This document shows positions 12,576 to 23,699 of a stretch of 64,000 bases of DNA, piece by piece. The stretch's first letter is position 1. Each line of letters opens with the position of its first letter. Both the position numbers and the translations under genes were made by a program. The stretch spans positions 47,825,924-47,889,923 of the forward strand of contig OX393581.1 in the NCBI GenBank assembly GCA_947652605.1, written 5' to 3'. The notes beneath the pieces are model-generated. The model was not told where the DNA came from and did not search any database. It worked only from the letters and a program-made list of their open reading frames with translations. The stretch is from Elmis aenea (taxonomy: Eukaryota; Arthropoda; Insecta; Coleoptera; Elmidae).

Positions 12576-13229
12576 CATATTTATCAATGTGTTCGCTTAA
12601 ACCTTTGTAGACAATGAATCTAAAACCGTACAAGATTTTTTTTTGTGAGGAGGTGGAAGGAAAATAATATAGTAGGTGCTCGAATAGACACGATAGTAGA
12701 GCGTCACAATCAAAGAAATTGCTTGAAAACCGTCCGGAGTTGAACTACAGGCTTTCAGCTGAATAAGTCCTGAAGTGGCGTAACGGAATCTAACACTTAA
12801 CACTAAATAGATACTGCCGAAGACAACCCTAAAATTACAGTCTATTTTATGGGCTTTTACTACACTGATTGTTTCGTTACACGGTATAAAAAAATCCTTT
12901 TACAAGAACTACACTTCTGTGTTTGATTTTCACAAAGCAAAAAGTTTAAGAAACACCGAACTTAAATTATAAAACGAAACCATTAAAATTAATCTATAGT
13001 TAATTATCTATAATAAATCATCATAGGGTTTTTAACTAAAATTCTATTTATAGAATTGTTTAAAAAAGTTAATATTTAAAAATAAATTTTTCTCAAACCG
13101 GAATTAAATGTTCGTTTATTTTTCTTAAGTTTTCTTCGATTAATTAATTAATTATTTTTTAAAATAGTTTAAACTTTTGCAGTAAGTACAAATGTATGTT
13201 CAGACTAAAACTTTTGCTATCAATAAATA
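12576..13229. other. No gene or clear repeat seen
   Basis: AT-rich. The string agtggcgtaacgg near 12775 faintly resembles the hAT terminus found at 39275 and 46744, but no partner end is present. Confidence 0.45.
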
Positions 13230-14074
13230 CATGGTGGTCCACATTTTTGTAGCAGAACTTTAACAGTCGATAGAAAAACTAATTTTAAAGCGGATATTCC
13301 ATATCAAATGGGTCCAATAACGCTTTATTTGAAAGATTTCCAAAAATATTGATAATCTTTAACCGTTTCTCAACCAGTACATAAATTTAAACCAAATTTG
13401 GTATACAGCACCACATTCGGTGAGAGTGTCAAGCCCCACAAGCAACCAGTAGCGAAGTTGAGGAGGTTCAGTTTCAATAAATTTTATGAAAAACTAATAC
13501 GGCCCTGTTCAAAATCAAAGTAGAACTTGTTTTTGGGTAGAATATTTAATTCTAAAGAGTACATGCTAATAATGAAGAAAGAAGTTCCGCTAACTTAACA
13601 ATAAAGGATACAAATTTTGAGCATTTACACCTCAACTTGCAATTCTCTGCTTTTCGCGATAATTTTAGATCAAACTTGTGAGCTAATTTTTCGCGAGAAT
13701 AGTTAAATAAATCAAATTTCACGCCAAACGGTGGCATATACGAAGAAAAGTAGAGAGACATTTTGTTTAGAATAAAATACCCCACCCAAAAACAAATTCG
13801 AATTTGATTTTGAACAGGGCCGTACTAGTTTTTTATAAAATTTATTGAAACTGACCCCCCTCAACTCCGCCACTGGTTGCTTGTGGGGCTTGACATTCTC
13901 ACCGAATGTGGTAACCTGTAAGATTGGGCTATATACCAAATTTGGTTTAAATACATTAACTGGTTGGAAACGTTTAAAAATTATCGATATTTTTTTTTGA
14001 AAATTTCAACACCCTGTATCTTTAAAATGAAGCGTTTACGGACCCATTTTGATATAGAATATTCGCTTTAAAAT

Positions 14075-14770
14075 GAGTTTTTTCACTACTAGTAATATAG
14101 CGTAGCATTATGACGCATAATAGAATGCCGTGAAATTCAATTTCTCTACCTATGCATGGTTACAGGTAAACAATTTTTCATTATTAACCACTGGTGAATA
14201 ATGAACAAATTTATATTTTTTGATAATGCTGTTGTAGTTTTAAAGAAAAAAAAATTATAGGACGATTTAGTATGATGGAGAAATTCTCTTTATTGGCATT
14301 TTAGCATTTAAAACGTTGTTTAAATAAATTAATTTAATTTTAAAAACTTTGGTGTATTTAAATAACACGACTTTCGCGCCGTAATAAATGACGGTTGTCA
14401 ATATCCACACCGTCGATTGACACAACGTAAAAAAGAGAAAAGTTTTAATGTCAGTATTTTAGATGAAACCATCGCTTAAAAACAATGTTTTTTAATAACA
14501 ATAGTGATTTAGCAAGATGAGTAACACGCAGATTCAATATTTCTATAGAATAGATAGGTACTTAACTTTTTATATTTTAGGTTAGAAAGTGCGTACATAA
14601 CATAAATGGGTTTGTCTTACTAGTAGTGAAAAAAATAGTATATACACCACGGTAGAGAAGTCTTATAGCCTTCGGGCCCTTAGATCCCTCGGCGCTTCGC
14701 GCCTCGTGATCTAATCTGAGCCCTCAGGCTATAATAGTTGACTTCTCTACCTTGGTATATAATATACTAT
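14075..14770. mobile_element. Insertion within the family M right arm
   Basis: Comparing the two family M arms shows that ttagtttttctatcgactg in the left arm corresponds to gagttttttc...ttttgtatcgactg in the right, so this block is an insertion. Within it, TTTTTTCACTACTAGTAA (about 14076-14093) and its exact reverse complement near 14620-14637 form an 18-bp inverted repeat. The block ends in the GC-rich hairpin at 14651-14751. A target duplication is not clear (perhaps tttt). Confidence 0.5.
14651..14751. other. GC-rich 101-nt near-perfect hairpin
   Basis: Successive stems pair ggtagagaagtc (14651-14662) with gacttctctacc (14740-14751), tatagcct (14664-14671) with aggctata (14726-14733), ttagatc (14680-14686) with gatctaa (14708-14714), and GGCGC (14691-14695) with GCGCC (14699-14703) around a TTC loop. 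Its GC content stands out from the AT-rich surroundings. It could be a foldback element, a processed hairpin RNA or an end structure of the insertion that contains it. Function is unknown. Confidence 0.7.
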
Positions 14771-14817
14771 TTTGTATCGACTGTTAAAGTCCTGCTACAA
14801 AAAAGTGGACCACCCTG

Positions 14818-15768
14818 TATAATGTACTACAAAGTTTGAATGTTCCACGCTATTGCAAAAATTAAAAACAACACTTAGTTTAGGTAGTTTAGACCCTTCT
14901 CACAATTCGTAACAGGAAATTACTACTAGACAAAGGCTTTTCAGTATGATTTTACAGTAGTCGGTACTTAAATCAAAGCAGAAAATCACCTTTGTTGCTT
15001 AAAACAGCTGCTAAGCTTCCAAAACCGATTAAAATCATAAACATAAGTTGTAACCGATCTCCCAAAAGCAGGCGAATTCTAACTTCAAAAGGAAAATACT
15101 AAAAGAGAGGATGTGTATATATTAAGAATAAAATCTAACGTTATGCTGCAATGGAAAAAAAATTGTCAATAAAAAAATTTCAATGAATTTTACAAACTCC
15201 ATATTTTTTTCAAATTAATAACTATTCTTCGAAACCTCACTTAAGCTTTAAGCAAGTGCAAAGAACAATGTTTTTCGAGCAAATTGTTTAAAACTAAACA
15301 ATCTACAAGTATCAATTATCATTGCGAACACAATAATCCTGCATCGGATTCAAAATGATATATAATCTGTTAGTATTTAACTAATGAAGCTTTCTGCAAA
15401 AGAAGATATTTCGTATTACGAAATTCCTGCTACTCTCGTAGAGTAATTAAACTGCCAGTTGCTTACCCTGCAGCTACTGTGAAGTTTATGGGTAATACGT
15501 AAGGCAAAAAAGGTTATATTACAGGGCGACATCTACAACAAACGGCACACAGAAATCTAAAAATTGCGGCGATACAAGAATATTAAAAGAACGTTAAAAT
15601 ATGTTGAGCATGTGGGAGTCTGTGAAGATATAATATATTAGGTATTAACTTTTCAAGAGTACAATGCAGAGTGGGGATAATTTTGAGCATAAATATTTTT
15701 TTATGTTCACACACTTTGTAATTACAAATTTTTTAAATTGTTTAAAATCGAAGACGCACAGGGATATA
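14818..15768. other. No gene or clear repeat seen
   Basis: AT-rich sequence with frequent stops and no recognisable domain or repeat. Confidence 0.45.
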
Positions 15769-16550
15769 CAAGGTGGTCCACACAGAACGGACACTATTGG
15801 GACCTCGTAAACGGTAAGAGCTACAAAGAAGTTTAAATTAGACAAATTGTTCCCCTTTCTGAGACCTACTCAGTGCTCAGTGATGCTTTAATGTTTAAAA
15901 AAACTTCCAATGCACGCTAGATAATAAACAAATACCAAAATCGTCATTTTTTTATTTGTAAATATCTCGGTTATACTTGGTACAAAAATATTTTTGGGGA
16001 AAAAGTTGTAGATATGTTTGGGCACTGTAAAATAAAACATTAATTTGTTTTAATATTACTTAAATTCATGGCACTCTATACCTTCATAGTGACTTTTAGA
16101 TGAATTTTATTTGTTTTGAACCTAAATATTAAAATAAATACATACTTACATAAAACTTAATATAAGGGAAAAGAGAATAAAATTGCTTTATATGAGGCCA
16201 TAGCCAACTATGGTTTCCATTAAAAAAGTTTACCTATGTTTGAAATTTATCTAAAAATGTAAACAACATTAAAACAAATGAATGTTTTTATTTATCAATG
16301 CGTAAAAAAATCCACAAATTTTTTCCTAAAATTATTTTTGTACCATCAAGATAACCGAGTTATTAACGATTAAAAAAAAAGCCCATTTTGATTTTTGTTT
16401 ATTATCTAGCGTGCCATGGAATCTTTTCAAAACATTAAATCATCAGTGAATAGGTCACCGAAAATGGAACAATTTGTCTAATTTAAACTTCTTTGTAGCT
16501 CTTACCGTTTATGAGATCCCAATAGTGGCCCTTCTATGTGGACCACCCTG
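15769..16550. mobile_element. Palindromic TA-CAGGGTG element, family F copy 1
   Basis: Left end CAAGGTGGTCCACACAGAA (first G changed to A) and right end TATGTGGACCACCCTG, both next to TA. Arms of over 300 bp mirror each other: cgtaaacggtaagagctac / gtagctcttaccgtttatg, aagaagtttaaattagacaa / ttgtctaatttaaacttctt. The second copy is at 57355-58329 and a solo end at about 59163-59187. No coding sequence. Confidence 0.85.
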
Positions 16551-17578
16551 TACACTTAAATGTTATTTAAAAATAAATAGGAGGCAATTAATGAATTAGC
16601 TTCATTGTTAACTTAAAATTATCTAAGCATTGCAGTGATATTAAAATTGTTCATAAAAGTTGTATTATGTTGTTTATAAAAAAACATCAGCTAATATTAC
16701 TCTAACCTTACCAAAAATGAATAAAGGGGAATTTGCAACCCTCCTGCTCTTTTTAATAAATTTGAAAATATATAAAATGATTTTGTTTTCGTATTTTTTG
16801 GCACTTGAGTGAATTTCCTAATATAAAATACAGTACATTCTAAAATTTAGCTAAGGATCATATTATGCAAGCACAACTTGATCGTTTAAAATACTAAATA
16901 TTCAAAAAAACTAAGGTTAAACGAAAAGTTAAAGATAAAGCACGTTTGCTAATAATGCACAGATTTCTGCACAAAACGATGCAAAAAATTCAAGCTCTCC
17001 AGAAAAATCGCAAAAGTATTGTTTTAAATTCATCACAAAATGTTCTGCAACATCTGGTTAGTCACACAAAATCACAAAAAAGGCGACAACCTATTAAATA
17101 TGTGGAGATTTAAATAAATATATTAAACAATCACATTTTATAAAACAATCCATGCGTTTTAAACATCCCTTTTGATGGTCTAAATCTTATTTAAAAACCG
17201 ATTAACGCAAATAACCGGATTTTTTCACACGTAAGGGTAACTCATTTAAAATCATATACATATAGGGGTAGGTTATGGTGCTCAAAATACATTCAACTAG
17301 ATTAAATATATAAAAGTACCTTATTAACCACACTTCACTTTTAAAAACTAAGTGTACCTTCATCGCATATTATTTAAAAATTCTTATAAAAATATTTTAA
17401 TTCTATAAATAAGCGTTATTTATAATCGAGTTACATTTGCAAAACCTTAGTCAATTAACATCGCCCTCGGATAGAATTGAAGCGATGCACATAGTATTAA
17501 TTAATTAATTTTAAAAATGTGATATGATGGGTGATTTTTATAAAGTAGGTTTACATTTGGTGTTGAGTGATAATTAAA
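16551..17578. other. AT-rich stretch, one doubtful small ORF
   Basis: A frame from ATG at 16954 runs about 52 codons to TAA near 17112; it is rich in basic and glutamine residues (MHRFLHKTMQKIQALQ...). No domain or splice support was found, so it is not called a gene. The rest shows nothing recognisable. Confidence 0.4.
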
Positions 17579-18060
17579 TATAAACGCGTTGAAAATATCT
17601 CGTGGGGTTGTTCCGCCGGCGAGCGCTCCAACCCCACCAAAAAACCGATTTGAACTGACGAAGCCGGTATCTTTGCAGAACGGACTAGGTTTGCAGGGTT
17701 GATTTCACTTACTGAAAGGACTGGTGCGCAGGCTTCGGGATAAGGGTTTAGTTTAGAGTTATCGCTATCAAACTTATTTTAGTCGGTGACTGCCTTAAGT
17801 GGTTTCAGCTATAAGGATATCGTAAGGTGCCTTAACTGTTGTAAATGGCTATTAGTTTTTAAAACTTTTTTGTTAGTGGCGTTCTTTAAAAAGTTTCCTT
17901 TTTCCTATTACAGTTCGTCCGTTGTTAACGTTTCTTTTTCTGTTGTAGGCCGAGCCTGGACTAGCTGTTAAGTTTGTACAACGATTTATACGCCTGCCGA
18001 TTTGAGATAAAAATGAGTTTTAATTGGCAAATTTACGAGTTAACTACCTGAAATAAAGTT
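17579..18060 (+). promoter_or_regulatory. Candidate promoter and spliced 5' segment (+)
   Basis: TATAAA lies at 17579-17584. Just downstream is a strong hairpin, GTGGGGTTG (17602-17610) pairing with CAACCCCAC (17629-17637) around a GC-rich 18-base loop. The block to about 17820 is clearly richer in GC than its surroundings. A donor-like GTAAGG begins at 17822, and an acceptor-like ttctttttctgttgtag ends at 17948, which would define a 127-nt intron, a typical insect size. The exons have no long open frame; the first ATG after the acceptor opens only 12 codons. It could be a 5' UTR, a non-coding RNA or chance. Confidence 0.25.
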
Positions 18061-18278
18061 TGTTTGCTGTTTTCAGGGCCCATAAAACAATGAATTAACG
18101 ATAGAGTGCAGGCAAATAAACACCCAAAATAAAAAAATAACGAACAGAAGACAGATTCACGTGAATAAATACAAGTACCTACATCATTATTGTTGATCAG
18201 TTTTTAAAGTTTTTAATTACATTATACAAATAAATTTGATAAACTTTTGATTTATTTTTAAAATAATAAATATACATA

Positions 18279-18739
18279 CAGGGTGTTTCAGACCACCCGT
18301 ACCAGCCCTTTTTTTCGAAAATGCGACGTCTGACAAAGACGGGGAATTTTTTTTTATCACAAAAGTGCATATGTAGAATTGACTGACGCTATAGCGGTTT
18401 TCGTGATTAAACCGGTGGCCAAATCCGGAAGTTACTTTATAAACTTAACTGGAACCATCTGATTTTTATTGCATAATTAGAAACATATTTGATAAAAAAA
18501 ACACTTTTTACTTAAGAAATTTTTTGATTATCAGTATAGTTTGTAATCCATTGGACCTAAATCATAACAACATTAAAAACCCTATTCGCATGTAACTGTG
18601 TTCTGAACACCCCTTTTTTTCTTTAGTTCTGTATTTGATTAAATGAAATTTCAAAACATATGATATGTGTAAAAAAAACGATTTTTTGAACATATGTACA
18701 CTATTGTTTCACTTCCGGTTTCACCGGAAATGACCCCTG
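18279..18739. mobile_element. TA-CAGGGTG element, family G, left member of an inverted pair
   Basis: Starts CAGGGTGTTTCAGACC after TA (18277-18278) and ends tgaCCCCTG before TA (18740-18741). It is mirrored by 18950-19777: cattggacctaaatcataac / gttatgatttaggtccattgg, tatagcg/cgctata, cacttccggtttcaccgg / ccggcgaaactggaagtg. About 26 bp present at the inner end of the right-hand copy is missing here. Confidence 0.65.
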
Positions 18740-18949
18740 TATATTTTTTACATTTTTTGAAAAAGGAAGCAATTTTGAATACAATTGCACTATTTTGTAT
18801 AATGTTTATAACCTCAAATAATTATTGGCCGAAAATATTTTTTTTTTATGGAGGGCGAGTCATTTTTTAACGGATGGTAGTGTTACGTTAACCAAAATAG
18901 TGCATTTGTATTCAAAATTGCTACCTATTTTCAAAAATGTAAAAATATA

Positions 18950-19777
18950 CAGGGTGTTCTATTTGAAATAACAAAGTTATGGTAATTTCCGGCGAAACTG
19001 GAAGTGAAACAATAAAAATAATAATAATTTATTAGTCTTTGAGATATCAGTTTGTTAGACATGATATAAGACAAGTCAAAATACAGTACAACACAACTTA
19101 AGCACATTACACTTCTTGCTTTATATACTATTAACAAAAACATGAATGTCAATACACTTTAAAAGCAATAAGACAACTAAACGGAAAAAAAAACATTTTT
19201 GTTGTCCTTAATAGATTTTACAATTTTATCAAATCTAGATAATATATTTGGTTTACAATATGCCCATTTTTATTTAAAGATCATAATATTTAGCTCGCAT
19301 CGACATGATTTAATAATAAAATAATACTAATTTATTAGTCTAGATCAGTTATCAGACATGGTAAGGGTAAGAGACAGGTCAATATACAGTACATATGTTC
19401 AAATAAACACATATCATATATGTCTAAAATTTAACTTAATTAAATAGAAAACTAAAGAAAAAAGGGGGTGTCCAGAACTGAATTACATGCGAATAGGGTT
19501 TTAAATATTGTTATGATTTAGGTCCATTGGATTATAAACTACACAAATAATCAAAACAAAATTCAAGTAAAAAGGGTATATTTATCAAATATTATTCTAA
19601 TTATGCATTAAAACCGGATGGTTCTATTTAAGTTTTTAAAGTTACTTCCGGATTTGGTCACTACCCGTTTAATAAACGCTATAGCGTCAGACAATTCTAC
19701 AAATGCACTTTTGTGATAACAGTTTTCCCCCTATCTTTGTCAGATGTCGCATTTTCGAAAAAAAGTGCTTCCCACTG
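18950..19777. mobile_element. Family G element, right member of the inverted pair
   Basis: Starts CAGGGTGTTCTATTTG after TA and ends cccacTGTA at about 19777 with the outermost bases lost. It mirrors 18279-18739. Compared with its partner it carries about 385 extra bases (roughly 19010-19395) holding two diverged direct copies of an aatttattagtct...cagacatg...cagtaca unit (19025-19090 and 19328-19395). The 207-bp spacer between the two members is itself palindromic (aattttgaatacaa.tgcactatttt on both sides). Confidence 0.6.
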
Positions 19778-19785
19778 TATAGCCC

Positions 19786-20175
19786 TGCAGTTTTTATTGG
19801 CAAAAATTGGAAAAATTTGCATTCTGAAAATATTAATTACACCCATGGAACGCTGTTCTACCTTAAGATTGTCCAAAAAAGGCATAAAACAGTTTTTTTA
19901 AACACCTTAAATTTTTTTTTTAAATTCTTAAGTGTATAACTCTGCAATTTTGTTGGCCAAAACTGAAAAAAATTTGCAAGGGTCTTTAAATTTCCTGCGT
20001 TAAATACACCCTAATGAATGCTGTTCTACCTTAAGTTTGTTTAAAAACGGCCTAAAACAATTTGTTTTTTAAATTGTTGGCAAAATTTTTAAAAAATTGC
20101 AATGGTCTTTTTATTTACTAAAAATGTTAAAAACACCCTCAGGAGTCTGTTAATTTAGCAACGTTAAGTTGAACC
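19786..20175. repeat. Diverged tandem repeat, three units of about 125-155 bp
   Basis: Three successive blocks share ctgcaattttgttggc, aaaaatttgca, acaccc, and ctgttctaccttaag...ttgt..aaaa.ggc.taaaaca. Units start near 19786, 19942 and 20066. The third is shorter and most diverged. This looks like the remains of a satellite or subterminal array. Confidence 0.6.
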
Positions 20176-21770
20176 ACTAATGAAGAAACTTTTTGACAAG
20201 CACAAACTTTTAAAAAACCAAAAAAATTACATTATTTTAAATTCGTTTGATATCAGATTATTTTTAAATTGCATAAAAGAGTGCCCTGAAACTAGTTTAA
20301 TACGAAAACTAGCGAATTATCCTGTAGCGGTATGGATTTAACGTAATTAAGCATTTTACGACCGGTGCCCATTAAAACTTTTATTACAATTTTAACTCAA
20401 AAACTCATTATCTCAACTAGTGGCATTTGAAAGCCGCATATTCAACCGTCAGTTATGGCGCATTCTTTTAATTTAAACTTAAACATAACAGAAACGAATT
20501 TACACAAACTGAAATTGCACAGGTATTTTTAATTACAAAAAATATGCAAATACTTTTATTATGCAATTTTTTCTTAGAATGTGTTGCGATCATTTTATAC
20601 ATTAAAGTTGTCACTTAATATTTATGCCTAATGTCTCAGACAAATCACATACTTAGATAACTTTTTGACAAGAACAGATCATTTTAAAAAAATAATCCAA
20701 ACCCACCCCACAGAAATTTCATCCCCATTCAATACGGTATGCGCCGGGATCTAATCGGAAGCAACATATTTTAAGATAACTTTGGAGATAAAGTTTTATC
20801 AGACGTGGCTCACATAAAATATCATCATATGAACCTCATACAGTACTAACGTTATCGTAAAAAACTGAACCTTCAAGAAGTTCTTAAAGGCCAAATTACT
20901 TGTATGCGTTTGAGAAAGTAAAAAGTTTACAGCAATATTTTCACTTACAACTTTGGGCATAGCACATAAACATTATTAGTTTTAGGTACAGCAGCGTCCC
21001 TTACCTGAAACAACAAAAAAAAAGCAATATTAGTTAATGTACGGTACGCTAAATGCATTTGAATTAATGGATGAACGTTTAGTCTAGCCTTATGGCAAGG
21101 TGCATTAGATATGCATTAGGGATTTAACGTTGCAGGAGGAAGGAAGTGTTTTGGAAACAAAATTTAAAACGAAAACCCCACTTTAAATGATTAAAACTGT
21201 AATAATAATAATTTAATGCGAAATGTAGCCTGTGGATCTAATTTTAGATCGTCTGTCGTGCTCTCTAGCTCTCATTTGTTACTTAATTTTAATACCGCTC
21301 GATATAAATTATTAAAATAGCATCTAGTCATTAATATGTGTAGCAGCCACTAAGAATCTCATTATGACTCAACTCAAAACCGGTAGTATTGGTATTTTAT
21401 TAAGACTATTTTTAAAGTACGCGACGAATTTTGTATTACAAGTCCATCGAACTCGTCACTGGATAATCGATGGAAAATTAAGATTTAAATTTATACAGGG
21501 ATTGAGTTATTTACATTAGATAAGGAAGTCACAACTGATTTTAAAGACTAAATTACTCAAGTTATGTAAATTTGTGAATACAAGTGTAAACAGACAAGAG
21601 TAGTAGATGTACAAAAGATGTTAAAAGGCGATTTAAAAATTTATCAGTATTGTCGACTTTCTAAAAAAAACTGCAGAAAGTGAAATAATGGCAAATTTTT
21701 AAACACAAATATATTTTTCAGAAAATTAGTTGTTTCAGATCCATTTTTAGGGTGGAAAATACTTCTTTAC
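20176..21770. other. No gene seen; holds one recursive-splice-like motif
   Basis: AT-rich sequence without coding potential apart from the motif at 20998-21030, listed separately. The string actttttgacaag occurs at about 20190 and 20661 without further similarity. Confidence 0.4.
20998..21030 (-). promoter_or_regulatory. Candidate recursive splice site (3'ss fused to 5'ss)
   Basis: On the minus strand the sequence reads gctttttttttgttgtttcag|GTAAGGG, with the junction between 21005 and 21004. A long pyrimidine tract ending in CAG immediately followed by GTAAG is the hallmark of ratchet points in long insect introns. No exon is recognisable around it. A similar site occurs at 59057-59088 on the same strand. 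Confidence 0.4.
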
Positions 21771-22142
21771 TGGCCTAGGCCAGAAAGTTACTGGTTGCTA
21801 TGGTAATAACAACTCTTCACCGACCTAGGCCGGAAAGTAGCTGGTTGCCATGGTGATGAGTTGTGTCATTACACCACCAAGCGAGTTTGCACCTGTAGTT
21901 TGTTAAGTTATCGTTTAATTATGGATGGTGATGATAGTGATTTTGATGTCAGAGGCGGACGCAAAAAAAAATTGTATGTAACATACCCCGTTGAGTGTCT
22001 TTACTGGACTCGTATATTTTCAAGACTAGCCTACGGTTCGTCGGTAGACTGGGTGATTTGGGAGATTTTAAAAACAATCACTAAACCATTAAAAAAATTC
22101 ACCAAAACTGCTTTGGTGGATACCCGGGAACCCGGTTATTGA
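21771..22142 (+). repeat. Repeat with a conserved small ORF, copy 1
   Basis: Shares long blocks with the reverse strand of 43002-43380. Both have two direct copies of a roughly 40-bp unit (ggcc.gaaagta.ctggttgc.atggt.at) upstream of the ORF, then caccaagcgagtt..cacctgtagtttgtta and the start of the same small protein. The pairing of repeats plus ORF suggests the 5' part of a mobile element of unknown class. Confidence 0.6.
21921..22142 (+). CDS. Small conserved ORF starting MDGDDSDF, unknown function
   Basis: The 73-codon frame starts MDGDDSDFDVRGGRKKK. The reverse copy at 43002-43175 starts MDGDDSDFGVSGGRRNN. Conservation of the acidic start followed by a glycine-arginine/lysine patch in both copies, with the same ATG, points to a real start of translation rather than chance. 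After about residue 25 the two proteins diverge because copy 1 has shifted frame relative to copy 2: the DNA cttta ctggactcgta is shared but read differently. I do not recognise the family. It is most likely the N-terminus of a transposon protein; no catalytic motif is present. Confidence 0.4.
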   Translation: MDGDDSDFDVRGGRKKKLYVTYPVECLYWTRIFSRLAYGSSVDWVIWEILKTITKPLKKFTKTALVDTREPGY

Positions 22143-22900
22143 CATAAGGGTTAAGATTACATTTTTTTTAAAATCTGTATAGTAAAAAATTAATGCTGTC
22201 ATTTCTCTTTTTTGCAATTTTTTGTACCATTTTGGCAGGAGTTTATGGTAACAAAATTATTCATGCAACGCAGTGTTACCATGTATACAATTAAACTAAA
22301 ATTCTTATTTTTGTTTGAACAAAACGTACGACTTTCATATAGGTACATATAAGTTTTTTGAAAAGCACTGTAGGTAACTTCACTAGTTATAATATAAAAC
22401 TTCAAACATCAAATGCGCAGTAACTTAAGCCAATTTTGTAATAATCTCATGCTACTAGTTGCTGCAACTTAACAGCATATTTGGTATTTACTTATTCCGT
22501 CAGTTCATTTAACAAACGGGATCCTTAATACTGCAAAGATAAAATTCCAGTTAATGTTCATTTTCTCAATTAAGTCTTTGCTTTGATGCTCAAAATTGAA
22601 AAGTTTATTTAACTTATTTTGCCAACTAAGGGAGTCATCAACATGAAGAGTCAATATTAATTACATCTCGAGAAATTTAAATTACAACGAGAGACAGAAA
22701 TCAGATACGATTTGATTAAACCAAACTTAATACAATAAACAGAGTCAACACCAAAAGTGTACAAGTGTACATCGAAACTTTTCGGTATTTGATGAGCGAA
22801 ATTTTTGTGAATGCCATTGAAAACGTTTCATTACAGATCATTAAGTTTTTTAAAAAATGTGAACCGTTTTGAACGGGGAATTATTGCGGTGTTTGTTTAA
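22143..22900. other. No gene or clear repeat seen
   Basis: AT-rich, with frequent stops and no recognised repeat up to the start of the palindromic element at 22901. Confidence 0.45.
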
Positions 22901-23410
22901 CAGGGTGGGCAAATATCGATGTTTTCATAGGGAATCTGGGTAACCATAAGAGTTATGGAAAAACGAACCACCCTTCCTCGATCTTTTTTTCGAGAAAAAG
23001 TTAATGGTGAAAACTAAAATTGGTTATCGTCTTTTGTTTTCGAGTTATCGCCGATAAACTTTTCGTTTTATGACTATATCTCGCTTGTTTATGAAGATAG
23101 AGAAAAATAATTTTGACGTTCTACAGTAACTTTTTTGATAAGAATGCAGTGGTGTAGACAATTTTTCAAAAACAATTTCCAAATTCGAGTTGTGAAATAA
23201 AGTTGTATTTTTTTAAACAAAACCCAATGTTGCCTATGGCATCACGAGAATTTTTTCCCCATTCCAATAATATACATCATGTGGAGTCAATTTATTCATT
23301 TTCCTACATTATTGAAAAAATAAGTAATTTTTTATATTTCATTGTTTTCTAGTAGTAGTCTGGTGTAATAATAATAATAAATAATAAGTATTAAAACGAA
23401 AACTTTGATA

Positions 23411-23662
23411 TGTTAGAATGTTTTATTCAATGTAATAATAACTCTGAATCTACAAGTGAAACATTTTTTACTCATTACCCATAAAGAACACAACCTAATT
23501 AACCTATTTTTGGGACATTTAAACAAAATCTCATTAATTGTGGGACATTTAACAAACCCAGAACAAAGTAATACAAAACTAAATACAGTGAAGAGGTTGC
23601 TACCAATAATCTTTTACCATATTCAAGAAAGCAGGGATAAAATAATACAAACTAGAAGATAA
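23411..23662 (+). pseudogene. Mariner-like transposase HTH relic, left arm
   Basis: From ATG at 23411 the frame reads MLECFIQCNNNSESTSETFF, then THYP, a stop, and RTQPN. It parallels the right-arm copy on the other strand (YFNRYPERRQPNKSIFGRFKQN). The pattern a..yf..YP.R..P....F.r....l is that of the N-terminal helix-turn-helix (DUF4817-like) of insect mariner-type transposases. Two stops and a frameshift break it. The coding runs from the element end inward, converging on its twin. Confidence 0.55.
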
Positions 23663-23699
23663 TTCAAAAATAATACTCCTATTAAACGATTTACATTAA

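Larger units (their letters stand above)
13230..14817. mobile_element. Palindromic TA-CAGGGTG element, family M, with a nested insertion
   Basis: The right end CACCCTG at 14817 is followed by TA; the left end is worn (catggtggtccac instead of cagggtggtccac). Arms of several hundred bases mirror each other: gtagcagaactttaacagtcg / cgactgttaaagtcctgctac, accaaatttggta, gcaaccagtagcg / cgccactggttgc, ggccctgttcaaaatcaaa / tttgattttgaacagggcc. The centre is near 13640. The right arm is interrupted at about 14075-14770 by unrelated sequence. No coding sequence. Confidence 0.75.

Noticed and set aside
16954..17112. 52-codon basic ORF
   Set aside because: It looked coding at first (RKS, SQKRRQP), but there is no second copy, domain or splice signal.
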